A DNA stretch of 64,000 nt from Edolisoma coerulescens (lineage: Eukaryota > Chordata > Aves > Passeriformes > Campephagidae). The stretch is from positions 1 through 64,000 of the forward strand of contig VWZW01001252.1 in the NCBI GenBank assembly GCA_013397115.1, given 5' to 3'. Within the stretch, counting starts at the first letter, position 1. The number at the start of each line of letters is the position of its first letter. The notes beneath the pieces are model-generated. The model had not been told where the DNA came from. It was given only the letters and a program-made list of their open reading frames with translations, and made no database searches. A program made the translations under genes and the position numbers. Below are positions 36,501 to 43,680 of the stretch, in pieces.

Positions 36501-37552
36501 CCAGTAATCTAGAAGTAAAAATAACATTGCTGATAGCACATGCAACACTAGAAATATTCAGGGATGGGTGAATACACAGAACTCAGCTTCTTAACAGCCT
36601 GGGATCATTTGTACACGAAGAATTTAATGAGAACACTAATAGATATTAGAAAGGTGATTTTACTTCTGCACAGACTGGCAAGACTGATATTCCCTAAATT
36701 CTGGTGGTCTGTGTGAAAAAGAAAGTTGGAAAACCAACTGGAATACTAAAGGGAGTCCCAAGAATGAGTCAAGCATTCATTCAAAAGCAAATATTTGACA
36801 ACAAGAAGCATAAAGAACTAATATGTTTGGTCTGTCAAAAAGGCAGCCTGAGAAATGGCTTGATCACACAGTGTAGGAGTTTTCACAGCCTGAAAACACT
36901 GTTAAAGAGCTCTTTCATTCAGCACAGAAAGGCCTAATAAAAGGCAATGGCCATTTAGGGACTGAATTTAAAACAGTTATGGGTACAGAGTATATCGTTC
37001 TGTGTCCACTGAAACCAACAAGCTCTCAATGTCCAGGCCTGTCTGTTCTACCCCAGCAGAAGCCAGCCTGAGTCTGTCCACACTCTGCAGGGACAAGGAC
37101 ACAGCAGGAACCTACTGAGCTACCACAGGAAGGTTTGAACCTTATTTAAGTCCTTTCCACATCACCTGGGTGTTAACCCTAACAATAATACTTAATTCTC
37201 TATATAAAGAATACTTAATTCTTCCTAGAGTTCACTCATTCTCCAGCCAGACCCAACAGGAGAATCTTTCTTTCCTCTCTGTTTTCAAAGGTCACCACTT
37301 AGCACTGCAAACTGAGTGAATAAGTTTGTTGGCAGGAAAAGTCATCCCTTTCCATGCAATTTGTAACAGTCACTCTAGGACTTTTATAGTCCTAAATGGA
37401 GATGTTGCATACTTTTAACTCACCAGGAGTGCAACCAGCCTCATCAATACCACTTTCACAATCCTTCTGCCCATCACATCTCCAGGACGACGGGATGCAC
37501 TTGTTGCTTAAGTCTCCACAGCTAATTTTTTCTGATGGACACACTTGTTTGG
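499..37552 (-). CDS. LRP8: LRP8 (ApoER2 / LR8B) coding region, 5'-partial, 16 exons
   Basis: This is a single-pass type I receptor of the LDL-receptor family. The exons seen encode LA3 to LA8, EGF-A, EGF-B, a six-bladed YWTD propeller, EGF-C, an O-glycosylated stalk, a transmembrane helix and an NPVY tail. LRP8 is preferred over VLDLR because the tail reads NFDNPVYRKTTEEEDEDEIH followed by the terminal VALSLEDDGLP. Both are LRP8 signatures, and the VLDLR tail differs. Joined in phase (37424-37552, 22355-22717, 16015-16137, 15550-15666, 12581-12700, 12326-12451, 11455-11626, 8850-9077, 8177-8295, 6594-6733, 5309-5450, 4707-4853, 3733-3963, 1815-1883, 1411-1583, 499-537) they total 2438 nt, that is two bases of a split codon, 811 codons and a stop. 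All introns are GT-AG. From family knowledge, LRP8 binds reelin and apoE at the neuronal surface and signals through Dab1. The signal peptide, LA1 and LA2 are missing from the window. Confidence 0.97.
538..1410 (-). other. LRP8 last intron (873 bp)
   Basis: This intron separates the NPVY exon from the terminal exon. In mammals an alternatively spliced 59-residue proline-rich exon sits at this position. I read the minus-strand frames of the middle of the intron (about 690-960). The longest stop-free stretch, 698-937, does not resemble that insert. No other gene or repeat is recognised. Confidence 0.7.
1411..1583 (-). CDS. LRP8: LRP8 exon: second half of TM helix and cytoplasmic tail with NPVY
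   Basis: The exon begins after CTCCTCAG (phase 1) and ends in GCA before the donor GTAAGT. It encodes the end of the membrane helix (VVIGLLCMGGYLIW), a basic stop-transfer segment (RNWKRKNTKS), and the motif FDNPVY followed by an acidic run (TTEEEDEDE). FDNPVY is the Dab1/PTB-domain docking and internalisation motif of this family. The intact tail argues for a signalling-competent receptor. Reading past the donor would add only VST and a stop, so splicing to the terminal exon is expected. Confidence 0.97.
1584..1814 (-). other. LRP8 intron (231 bp)
   Basis: Short GT-AG intron splitting the transmembrane helix. The donor is GTAAGC at 1809-1814 and the acceptor is TCCTCAG. It is too short to hold anything else, and no repeat is seen. 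Confidence 0.9.
1815..1883 (-). CDS. LRP8: LRP8 exon: juxtamembrane segment and first half of TM helix
   Basis: The 69 bp exon reads ANDDEGFGSTVTAAVIGIVI plus PV, equivalent to the human ANEDSKMGSTVTAAVIG region. The acceptor is GTAATTACAG at 1884 and upward. The alternative reading of the frame upstream to 1986 is rejected because only the 1883 start fits phase 1, with the T left by the O-glycan exon completing TAT (Tyr) as in human SQHY. The last base G joins TG of the next exon to make Val. Confidence 0.93.
1884..3732 (-). other. LRP8 intron (1849 bp)
   Basis: No coding homology was seen. It contains a GC- and CpG-richer patch around 2075-2170 within otherwise AT-rich sequence, and a run of T at about 3078-3094. 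Open frames up to about 99 codons on the plus strand overlap its low-complexity parts and look like chance. Confidence 0.8.
3078..3094. repeat. Poly-T tract
   Basis: An uninterrupted T run of about 16 nt inside an LRP8 intron (poly-A on the gene strand). No retroelement body is recognised beside it. Confidence 0.8.
3733..3963 (-). CDS. LRP8: LRP8 exon: O-linked sugar (Thr/Ser-rich) stalk
   Basis: The 231 bp exon (phase 1-1, 77 codons) is dominated by Thr, Ser, Pro, Ala and Val with clusters such as VVVSTTTAS and AGTTTITA. This is typical of the mucin-like O-glycosylated stalk that precedes the membrane helix. It ends GNSNLSQH, matching human SNHSQH. The acceptor is GGTTTTCAG and the donor GTAAGA. 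Two N-glycosylation sequons, NDT and NLS, are visible. Because its length is a multiple of three, skipping would keep frame, and stalk-less ApoER2 variants are known in mammals. Confidence 0.93.
3964..4706 (-). other. LRP8 intron (743 bp)
   Basis: It holds an AT-rich TAGA/TA low-complexity tract (about 4359-4433) and a C run at about 4497-4504. No coding signal is seen. Confidence 0.8.
4359..4433. repeat. AT-rich low-complexity / microsatellite tract
   Basis: CTATCTATAGATAGATATATAG-like units run into alternating TA repeats. It is imperfect, so it is better called low complexity than a clean microsatellite. Confidence 0.75.
4707..4853 (-). CDS. LRP8: LRP8 exon: EGF-C repeat
   Basis: 147 bp, phase 1-1. 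It encodes a six-cysteine EGF module beginning DSCELSPQPNGGCDYLCLPA and ending WLGPDMKKCYK. The segment CLPAPQIS..SPKYTCACP is nearly identical to human LRP8. This EGF module closes the propeller and begins the stalk. The acceptor is CAGCTCCAG and the donor GTAAGT. Confidence 0.96.
4854..5308 (-). other. LRP8 intron (455 bp)
   Basis: GT-AG intron between the last propeller exon and EGF-C. Nothing else is recognised in it. Confidence 0.85.
5309..5450 (-). CDS. LRP8: LRP8 exon: YWTD propeller, last blade segment
   Basis: 142 bp, phase 0 to 1. It encodes DRVFWTDLENEAIFSANRLN and then ends NNPHDIVVFHELKQPK. The FWTD tetrad is the YWTD-type motif of the blade, and NPHDIV..HE is the conserved segment joining the propeller to EGF-C. 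The acceptor is CCCTGCAG and the donor GTAAGA. Confidence 0.96.
5451..6593 (-). other. LRP8 intron (1143 bp)
   Basis: No gene or classifiable repeat was seen. A short T run lies near 5897-5908. Plus-strand open frames here (for example 5328-5645, partly over the exon) are antisense chance frames. Confidence 0.8.
6594..6733 (-). CDS. LRP8: LRP8 exon: YWTD propeller blade
   Basis: 140 bp, phase 1 to 0. It begins DLLNQRLYWVDSKLHSLSCI and ends LSHPFGLAVFE. YWVD is the blade motif and HPFGLAVFE the matching strand end, both conserved in LRP8 and VLDLR. The acceptor is TACTTTCCAG and the donor GTAAGA at 6588-6593. Confidence 0.96.
6734..8176 (-). other. LRP8 intron (1443 bp)
   Basis: No coding homology. 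It contains a T run near 6850-6859 and a short TG/GTGT patch at about 6943-6957. The overlapping minus-strand frames between 6881 and 7912 are not recognised. Confidence 0.75.
8177..8295 (-). CDS. LRP8: LRP8 exon: YWTD propeller blade
   Basis: 119 bp. It encodes FMYWSDWGDKAKIEKAGLNG and ends IEWPNGITL. YWSDWGD and WPNGI are the canonical blade motifs of LDL-receptor family propellers. It is noticeably GC-rich compared with the flanking introns. The first base G completes an Arg codon (AG|G) from the upstream exon. The donor is GTAAGT. Confidence 0.97.
8296..8849 (-). other. LRP8 intron (554 bp)
   Basis: The donor is GTAGGT at 8844-8849. No other feature is seen. Confidence 0.85.
8850..9077 (-). 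CDS. LRP8: LRP8 exon: two YWTD propeller blades
   Basis: 228 bp. It encodes AYIDKASDTAEQVILIDSQL, SPEGLAIDWVHKNIYWTDSG and ends LSEPRAIAVDPTQR. It carries a full YWTD motif plus the paired EGLAIDW and PRAIAVDP strands. The acceptor is CTGTCCCTGCAG and the leading C completes Ser (AG|C). The exon is GC-rich with many CpG dinucleotides. Confidence 0.97.
9078..11454 (-). other. LRP8 intron (2377 bp)
   Basis: No gene was recognised. Several open frames of 118-135 codons overlap on both strands between about 9900 and 11300, where the sequence is poor in stop codons. None carries a motif I know, and the mutual overlap suggests composition rather than coding. Confidence 0.75.
11455..11626 (-). CDS. 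LRP8: LRP8 exon: start of the YWTD propeller
   Basis: 172 bp. It encodes GKSPYLIFTNRHEVRKIDLV and ends STNRIYWCDLFYRKIY. FTNRHEVR..DL is the first propeller strand and YWCD the first YWTD-type tetrad. The acceptor is GTGGTAG, a weak-looking tract, chosen because G from the EGF-B exon plus GC gives Gly as in human KAAAGKSP. The donor is GTAAGG. Confidence 0.95.
11627..12325 (-). other. LRP8 intron (699 bp)
   Basis: GT-AG intron between EGF-B and the propeller. No repeat or gene is recognised. Confidence 0.85.
12326..12451 (-). CDS. LRP8: LRP8 exon: EGF-B (calcium-binding type)
   Basis: 126 bp, phase 1-1. It encodes DIDECENPDACSQICINYKG with a C-terminal half CECYEGYEM..LSKNCKAV. DIDEC is the calcium-binding EGF signature, and all six cysteines are present. 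The acceptor is CCTTTCAG and the donor GTAAGA. Confidence 0.97.
12452..12580 (-). other. LRP8 intron (129 bp)
   Basis: A very short intron between the EGF-A and EGF-B exons, with donor GTAATT. It is the shortest intron in the window. Confidence 0.9.
12581..12700 (-). CDS. LRP8: LRP8 exon: EGF-A
   Basis: 120 bp, phase 1-1. It encodes VNECSMNNGGCSHICKDLKI then GYECECPPGYKLLDKKTCG. Six cysteines are in EGF spacing and it begins with the conserved NEC. It aligns closely with human LRP8 EGF-A (NECLHNNGGCSHIC). The acceptor is CCCCTGCAG. Confidence 0.97.
12701..15549 (-). other. LRP8 intron (2849 bp) containing the longest open frame of the window
   Basis: It lies between the LA8 and EGF-A exons. 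It contains an unexplained 276-codon minus-strand open frame (most of 12835-13665) and a 185-codon plus-strand frame (14840-15397). I recognise neither. Mammalian ApoER2 has a tiny alternative exon with a furin site in this general region. I could not identify an equivalent. Confidence 0.75.
15550..15666 (-). CDS. LRP8: LRP8 exon: LA8 repeat
   Basis: 117 bp, phase 1-1. It encodes ACESPSKFQCKSGECIDGGK and ends RDCRDWSDEPLKEC. It has six cysteines and the SDE calcium-cage triplet. It corresponds to the eighth LA repeat. From family knowledge, avian LR8B carries eight LA repeats while common human forms lack this one. The donor is GTACAG, weaker than the GTAAGN donors of most other exons, which may bear on optional inclusion (inference). 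Confidence 0.95.
15667..16014 (-). other. LRP8 intron (348 bp)
   Basis: GT-AG intron between LA7 and LA8 with donor GTAGGT. Nothing else is seen. Confidence 0.88.
16015..16137 (-). CDS. LRP8: LRP8 exon: LA7 repeat
   Basis: 123 bp, phase 1-1. It encodes LVTCQPDEFQCGDGTCIHGA then DCPDNSDEAGCVQ. A complete six-cysteine LA module with DxSDE calcium ligands, it matches human LRP8 LA7 (TCRGDEFQCGDGTC). The incoming C from the LA4-6 exon gives Pro (C|CT), as in the human ...DCPLGTC junction. Confidence 0.96.
16138..22354 (-). other. LRP8 intron (6217 bp)
   Basis: No gene was recognised. A GC- and CpG-richer stretch at about 19990-20580 carries overlapping open frames, 239 codons on the plus strand and 127 and 109 on the minus. 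Short AT repeats occur at about 19368-19400. No classified transposon was identified. Confidence 0.75.
22355..22717 (-). CDS. LRP8: LRP8 exon: LA4, LA5 and LA6 repeats in one exon
   Basis: 363 bp, phase 1-1, encoding three consecutive LA modules: ACSPNEFQCSNKSCISIIFV..SDERKC, TCNPNEFQCNNSVCIPELWV..SDESMEKC and TCAAHEFQCGNGECIHLNWK..SDEQDC. A single exon for three repeats is a conserved trait of LRP8 and VLDLR. Skipping of this exon in ApoER2 is known to remove alpha2-macroglobulin binding while keeping reelin binding. It is strongly GC-rich against an AT-rich intron background. The donor is GTGAGT and the acceptor TTTTTATTCCCAAG. Confidence 0.97.
23634..23653. repeat. (GTTT)n simple repeat
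   Basis: Four successive GTTT units followed by a T run, inside an LRP8 intron. Confidence 0.8.
24021..24054. repeat. (CA)n / (TA)n compound microsatellite
   Basis: Nine CA units run directly into TATATATGTATATACAC. It is a likely length-variable marker. Confidence 0.9.
25330..25675. other. GC-rich intronic patch
   Basis: This stretch is clearly richer in G+C and CpG than the surrounding intron and contains clustered CTG/CAG/GCAG words (for example GCCGCTGCTGCTGCGGGG). It is stop-poor on both strands, with frames of 171 codons on plus and 147 on minus. It could be a small CpG island or alternative promoter, or only a compositional fluctuation. No promoter motif was identified. Confidence 0.4.
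37424..37552 (-). CDS. LRP8: LRP8 exon: LA3 repeat (5'-most exon visible)
   Basis: 129 bp, phase 1-1. It encodes KQVCPSEKISCGDLSNKCIP then SSWRCDGQKDCESGIDEAGC. The N-terminal KQVCP.EK and the CDG.KDCE..xDEAGC portion align with human LRP8 LA3 (KQVCPAEKLSCG...). The usual SDE is IDE here and ADE in human, so the substitution is family-typical for this repeat. The acceptor is TTTTTTCTTCCAG and the donor GTGAGT. Confidence 0.95.
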
Positions 37553-40500
37553 CTGGAAGAAAAAAACCAAAGAAATAAACAGAAGTTAAACGTATTTCTA
37601 AACATTTCTATCATTGTTTACGCTATTCAAGTTACTTTTACTTTGAATGGCTCAATCCTGAGACATATTGGAATGAAATCCCAAATCAACCTGCTGCCTC
37701 TTGAATCAGGTCTCCCTGCACAGGCTGCCCTGGGAACAAGGCCCTTCCTGTCCCTGCAGCCTGTGCCTGCCCCAGCTAACCCCTTCCAGGAACATGCAAT
37801 AAAACAAATACCACTCCTCACTCTCAGTTTCAAGCCTAACTCAACTGACATGAACTGAGGAAGTTGTTTCAACAGACCACCAGGGATTCCAGCTAAGAAC
37901 TCGGGGCTGGTTGTTACGGGATGGGATGGCACTACTGGGAGTGAGAGATGCTCCGTGCAGCAGCAGCACTGCCTGGCTCTGCCTCCCTGCCCAACACGCT
38001 GACCTGGAGCTGTTCAGTCACTGCCCCCCTGCACAAACCACCTCCAACTAAGCCAGGAAAAACAAATTCCCTGATTTTAGTACAAGGGTACTAAAATCTA
38101 TGTTTGGTAATGCAAGGCAATTTCTAAATGTAATGATCTGGGCAGATTGTGGTCAGCAAAGCTGAGGAAAAAGCAGCAAGGACAAGCAGGAGCTTGCACA
38201 TATTTAACAAATTGAGCTGTAACTGTGTAAATTGAAGGCAACTGTGATGTCAGACATGGAGACACAGGAGGACCCGCAGAAGCAAAAACCCTAGTACAGG
38301 CAAGAATACAACTATGAAAAAGAATCTGCCAGATTTATCTGGAACCAAGTAAGCTGTGAAGCTCATTCTCTCATAACTAGTTTGCATTGCTAAAATTCCT
38401 ATTTTTTTTTTCCTTCATACTAGTGTAAAGAGCAACAGATCTACATTTATTGTGACAAGGTTGCTGAAATGCAAAATGTTCCACAGTTTAAACAATTGTT
38501 TAACATTCTGGAATCATCATCCAGTTTGGCAGGATTTGCTTATTAAACAGACCAATCACTCTCTTCAAAAAATTACGTGTTTTCAAATAGTTCTTCCATT
38601 GGTATTAATGATAATAATGCTGTGTATGGCTGCAGGTCTACTGAACAGGAAGGAACCTAGATTCTGAATTAGAACTTTCACATTACCCTGCCCCGGTAAA
38701 GGTATTTACACAAAGTCCCTCAGCTTCCCAAGTGCTGAGCGAGAGAGGATGAAAATTATACCTCCCCTTCCACCTACACAAGGAGGCAGCCAAAGGGCAT
38801 CTTACAGCCCCAAAGCATCAATCAGCCACTTGGAGAGCAGTGCCATTTAATCCCTGGATTTCTCTGTCTTAGCGCCTTGAAGTGTTATAAGAAGCAGTTT
38901 CAAGAAGCTGTGGGCGACCAATACATCAAGAAAAATTAGGTCCTGCCACAGACAGACAGTTAATAACAGATGTAATGAAGTTTTATAACCCTGAGGCATG
39001 ACAGCATTTCTGTTGAAATTTGCTCGCTGCTTACCTAAATAACATTTATGAATGTTGCATGATTAAAGGGGGGAGGAAAAAATGGATCCTTACTTAGGCT
39101 TTGTGATTATTTTTCCAGCAAATCAGTAATAAAAAACATTGGAAAGGCTCCCCAACAAGACCCCACCAGGATCAGTGTATCTGTCAACTCGGGGCCATGT
39201 CCCCATCCCTCTAAGCTGCAGGTTTTGTACTGCACAACTGGTCTGTATTGGACTGGCACACTGGGAAAACTGGGATACCAAAAATGTCATGGAGATATTT
39301 GTGAACCAGGTTATTGGTCCACATCCCCCAAAAATTGCTCTGGTTCTTCTTGCTCTGGTTATGGTGATGGAAAGGAGAATTTGTTTCAATGCCAAGTAGG
39401 ACCAAGTCTTCCATCCTCATTGTAAATCTCCATTGAGAACCAAGTGGGAACATGTTCCACACACCTGATTTTGAAGAAGTTGAAATACAATCATAAAATG
39501 GTATCATCACACAGTGGGATCATTAACCTGCAAAAGGTTACTTATTGGTCACAGTTTTAAGTATGGGCATTATTTTTGCTTGGCTGCTGTGGGCAGATGC
39601 TTAATAGCTTTGGGAAGCTGAAAGGTTTGGAAAAGTATGAACAGAAGGCTCCTATTTATGGAAGGCAATCTCTGTGTTAATCATCTCCCTGACAGAATAA
39701 TTACATACATTTAGAATATGTAAATCAAAGCTTGAACTTTCAGGGATGCAGCAAGAGAAGCTGCTGTTGGTCACAGTTCATCAAATCTCTGCGTTCCAGT
39801 GGTTTCTGCACCCAAGCAATTGTTACATGGAAGCCAATGACTTGTAAGCACTGGCAGGTAACAGAGTGGGGATCTTGCACAAAACTCAAAGCAACACTTA
39901 GGGGAAAACACACCTGCATTTCCAGCAAGTTGGGTGTTTCCCTCCCCTCTCCCCCAAGAGGCTGCAGATAGGAGTGGAGTCCAGGTTGTTGTCCACACTG
40001 TGACAGGCTTTCAGCAACTGCAGTCCAGGCTAACATTTGTTTCTGGGCACGGCTTACACAAACCCAGGCCTCTTGGGCTGACGTGACCAAAATGTTTTAC
40101 TTCCTCCTTCCCTCTTTGTGCAGGCAGAAAGGAAAGGGTTAGTTCTGTGTGTGATGGTGAGTGCTCCTACCCTGGATGCATTCTGGACCAATGCGAGTTA
40201 TAGCAAGATCTGCCTTTTCAGAAAAGCACCATTAAACAACTTGGTTGAAATGTCAGACACATCAAGACCAATTTATCACAATGAACTGCAAATGCCAAGG
40301 ATGGACAACAATGGTTTATTTATAAGGAGACAAGAGCAAAGAAGACAAGAAGGTTCCATTTACTCACTACCGCCAATGGCACATTCTTCTTTCTCTTTAT
40401 GGGAGGCTACAAAGTCTTTCAGAGAACCATAGAGCCTAACTGGCGCCCCACTGTTTGCTTCCTCTTGTGCCACTGCTGTGCTTTTCAGGCTCCGGACATC

Positions 40501-43500
40501 ATGTATATTCAAGAAAGCCCAAGAAAACAAAATTGATTTACTTTCAGAAGACCATTTGTCAGGTTCTCACCAAACAGGTACTCTAAGAGCATACACAAAA
40601 TGCAATTAAGCAGCTTCTACTGGTGGGAAACGCACAAGACTTTTCATCAGCAGACTGAAAAGAACGCCCTTTGTGGAAATACATCATCTTACAGGTCTGA
40701 ACAGCTCCTCTATCTCTGCTGAAATAACTTCCCATCCTCTCCAGACTGCCCCTTGTGTTTTTCCCAGGTTCTTCAGATGAAAAACTCCAACCCAACCCTT
40801 TTCTTTCTACAACAGAGAAAATGCAAAACTAAAACGGTTTAATTATTTTCTGCAATGCCAATAAACTGCTCCCGCAAATACTTCCACTATTTTTATTATG
40901 GAACTTAAAATTCCTGCCTTCCTCTTTCCTCCAGCAATGGTTTAGTTATCAGCTTTTTTTTTTAAGCAATGTTTTTTAACAAGGACCTCCCTTCCTCAAA
41001 CACTGCCCTTAAATCTTTTGTCACAGCTGGCAGAACTGCCTCAGAGATGCCTCAAAACCAAAATAAGTGTTCATACCTGCCCAAGTACAGGACTAGAATC
41101 CAGTTTGTTTCCAGACAAAACAAGCCACGCTGGTAAATGGGCAACTGTTCTGTAGAGAGGAAGGGAGCTGACAGGCAGAGATTGTTTAAGGAAATTCAGA
41201 AGTTCTCAATCACTGAAGATTTGTGATTCAGAAAAACATCTCAGTCACAAGTTTGCATATATAGTTCTTTATATATAAGTGTGTGTATATGAATGCATAT
41301 CCCAGTCTACACTCACTACTGACTTACAACTCAGACTTTCCCATTGAATTATTTAAGGTGCATAAGAAACACAGTTTAAAATCCTTCTTCTGACTTTAAA
41401 TATTGTCACAGCTGAAGGTGTGTCTGACTGGTATTTTCCTTCCCTTGTCTCTTCTCCCAGCAGAGGGTGGGTGTGAGGAACACTGGCCCCTACCCCATGC
41501 ACCACCAGTTCACTGTGGCTCAGGACAGGTTGCTGTTTCTTTCGTTTACTTCACTTAACCCTTCAAGACACATCAGATTCTAGGTGTGATTTTATAAGGT
41601 GTGTTATTTCACATTTGTTACACTTCATCTCCCTGACGCCTTCTTTGTGCCAAGTTACGATCAGAAGTGTTTGTGTGGGGACAGCAACATCCATGGTGGA
41701 TGATTCCCATATCCTGGGAATTTCTCTGGCCCTGGTGCACTGAGCACAGGGACTCCCCTGAACCCACGGTTTTCACTGGGTGCCTGAGTTTGGATCTTGC
41801 ATCAGCAATACACAAAGACAGAACACATTATGGGGAATGCTAATCAAAGAAGTGTTCCCACTAAGGTTAGGATCTGCACTGAACTCCCGTTCTGTCATGT
41901 AAAGCAATGCAGTACAAGCATCAGCCTGCTGGGATAGCAAGACTTACATGAACTTGTAACTTCTACAAAAGCCAATGCAACTCATCCAGTAGCAGTACTT
42001 GGGCTGCTCACCTTATCTGTAGTACACATACCCTTGAGATCTCTGAGAAAATACAGACAACTCTACAATTCCAGCTGAAACCAACCCAGGCCAAAACAAA
42101 TGTCATGACAAGTGGCTTAAGTGAATTAAGATTACAGCAGTGAGACTTGGAATGAGACCAGCCCACCACCAATGATGCCTTTGTAGCCGCCCCATCCATC
42201 TGCTCCCACAGGAAGGTCTGTTCTGGTCAAACTGGGGCACGCTGACAACACCGATCCCAGGGCCTGGGAGCTCGAACTGCTGCTACCTGACTCTGCATTT
42301 GTGAGTGTGTAAGTACAAGCTGATGTGCCCTAACCTTTGTGGCAGCATGCAAAGGCACAGAAATAGTGAAAAATCTATTCTTTCTGCACAAAAAGATAAT
42401 GAACTTAAGGGCACTGCCTTTAAGCTTTCAACATAAATGAAGCAACTCAAAAGACAGATTAGGAAAGGCTACTAAGGAACTATACTGTAAAATGTCAGGA
42501 ACAGTATTAACAACTGATACACCTGATAAATAGATTCAGTGGTGTAATTTGTTTGATGGTGACTTTTGCTCAGAAGTTCCCAGGGGAACAGAAGAGGATT
42601 TGCACAGATTTCCCTCCATTGCACTGCATAGTACAGCCCTTATTAACTCCATTCTTGTGTGCTTGTAAGAAGGGCTCTTTTACAGCACCATGTATTAGGA
42701 GTCTTTGATGAATCTCCAACTCCTCTACCTTGAAACTGGAGGGAGAAAATAAGCTTAGCACACAAAGGGTTCAGCTGGTCTAAAAGAATAGATAGCAGGT
42801 ACCTCACTTTGATGCAGATTATCACGAGTGATTACTGCCTCTGACATCAGAGTGAAACTATCAGGAATTCAAAATCCCAGGATTAATCCTAATTACTGAA
42901 ATAGAGACTCACTGTCAGAATAACAGTGAGGTAACTTTTATAAGAAAAGCATGTTCCAAAAGCACAGACACTACAAACAATCTCAAGTAAAAAAATGATT
43001 CTCTGGTATCGTGCCAATCGTTTCAACAGGTAATATAAACTGTATTTGAGCACAGTGCAAGGAGGTAAGAGATCTCCAGCAGGCTGCAAAGACAAATGAC
43101 AAAGGTTTTACTAAGCTCCATGTCTCACAACGTGAGCCACCTGCACAGATCAGGAAGGGATTCTTTACCCAGGTTCAGAGCTATCCTGGTACACTTGGAA
43201 TTCCCAATGCTGCACAGCCCAGGTCAGCAAGCTGGACAGGGTGGACTGCTACTCTTGGGCTTCCAGTGCACCATTTTATCTTCAATTCCTGATTGCTATG
43301 CCTTACTCATCCACTTCAAAAATCAAAACTACCATCAAACTTGGCTACAAAAAGCATTTCCTTCCCTCGTCTGACTGGCAGGACTTCAGCTGATTTTGTA
43401 TTCCTGTAAACATAGCAAATGCTCTTTTGCTGCGATCATCTGAGCACGTCTCACCTAATTCATCTCAGAGCTTCACCAGATCCTGTTTCCATGGCACTTC

Positions 43501-43611
43501 TCTTCTCTACCTGATGTGCCCAACAGGCCCTGCTGCTGAGAAATAAAGTCCTTAAACTCAAGTCAGTTTGCTTGTTTTGGGTAAATCCAAGTCAGGTCAA
43601 TAGCCCACGGT

Positions 43612-43680
43612 AAACAGGAGGTCAAGCTGGATGATTCCATGATCCTCCTTGGTCTCAAACTGCATGAAAATTGTGATACT
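43612..43680 (+). mobile_element. Possible degraded CR1 LINE 3' tail
   Basis: CAGGAGGTCAAGCTGGATGA and the following TTGGTCTCA...ATGAAAATTGTGAT resemble the end of CR1 (GGxTGGAxxxGATGATCT...CCAACxx...ATTCTGTGAT) with many changes. The match is short and weak. Confidence 0.3.

Larger units (their letters stand above)
22718..37423 (-). other. LRP8 intron (14706 bp)
   Basis: A large AT-rich intron between LA3 and LA4-6. Visible contents are a (GTTT)n run (about 23634-23653), a (CA)n/(TA)n microsatellite (24021-24054), and a GC-rich CTG/CAG-bearing patch (about 25330-25675). There are scattered unrecognised open frames, such as 195 codons at 28749-29336 on the plus strand. No exon, RNA gene or clear transposon was found. 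Confidence 0.75.

Noticed and set aside
1411..37552. Gene identity as VLDLR rather than LRP8
   Set aside because: Domain order is shared, but the tail residues RKTTEEEDEDE and the C-terminal VALSLEDDGLP are those of LRP8. VLDLR has a different sequence after the NPVY motif.
40441..40470. TGGCGCCCC as a possible retroviral primer-binding site
   Set aside because: Only the first seven or eight bases fit, and no LTR end lies immediately upstream.
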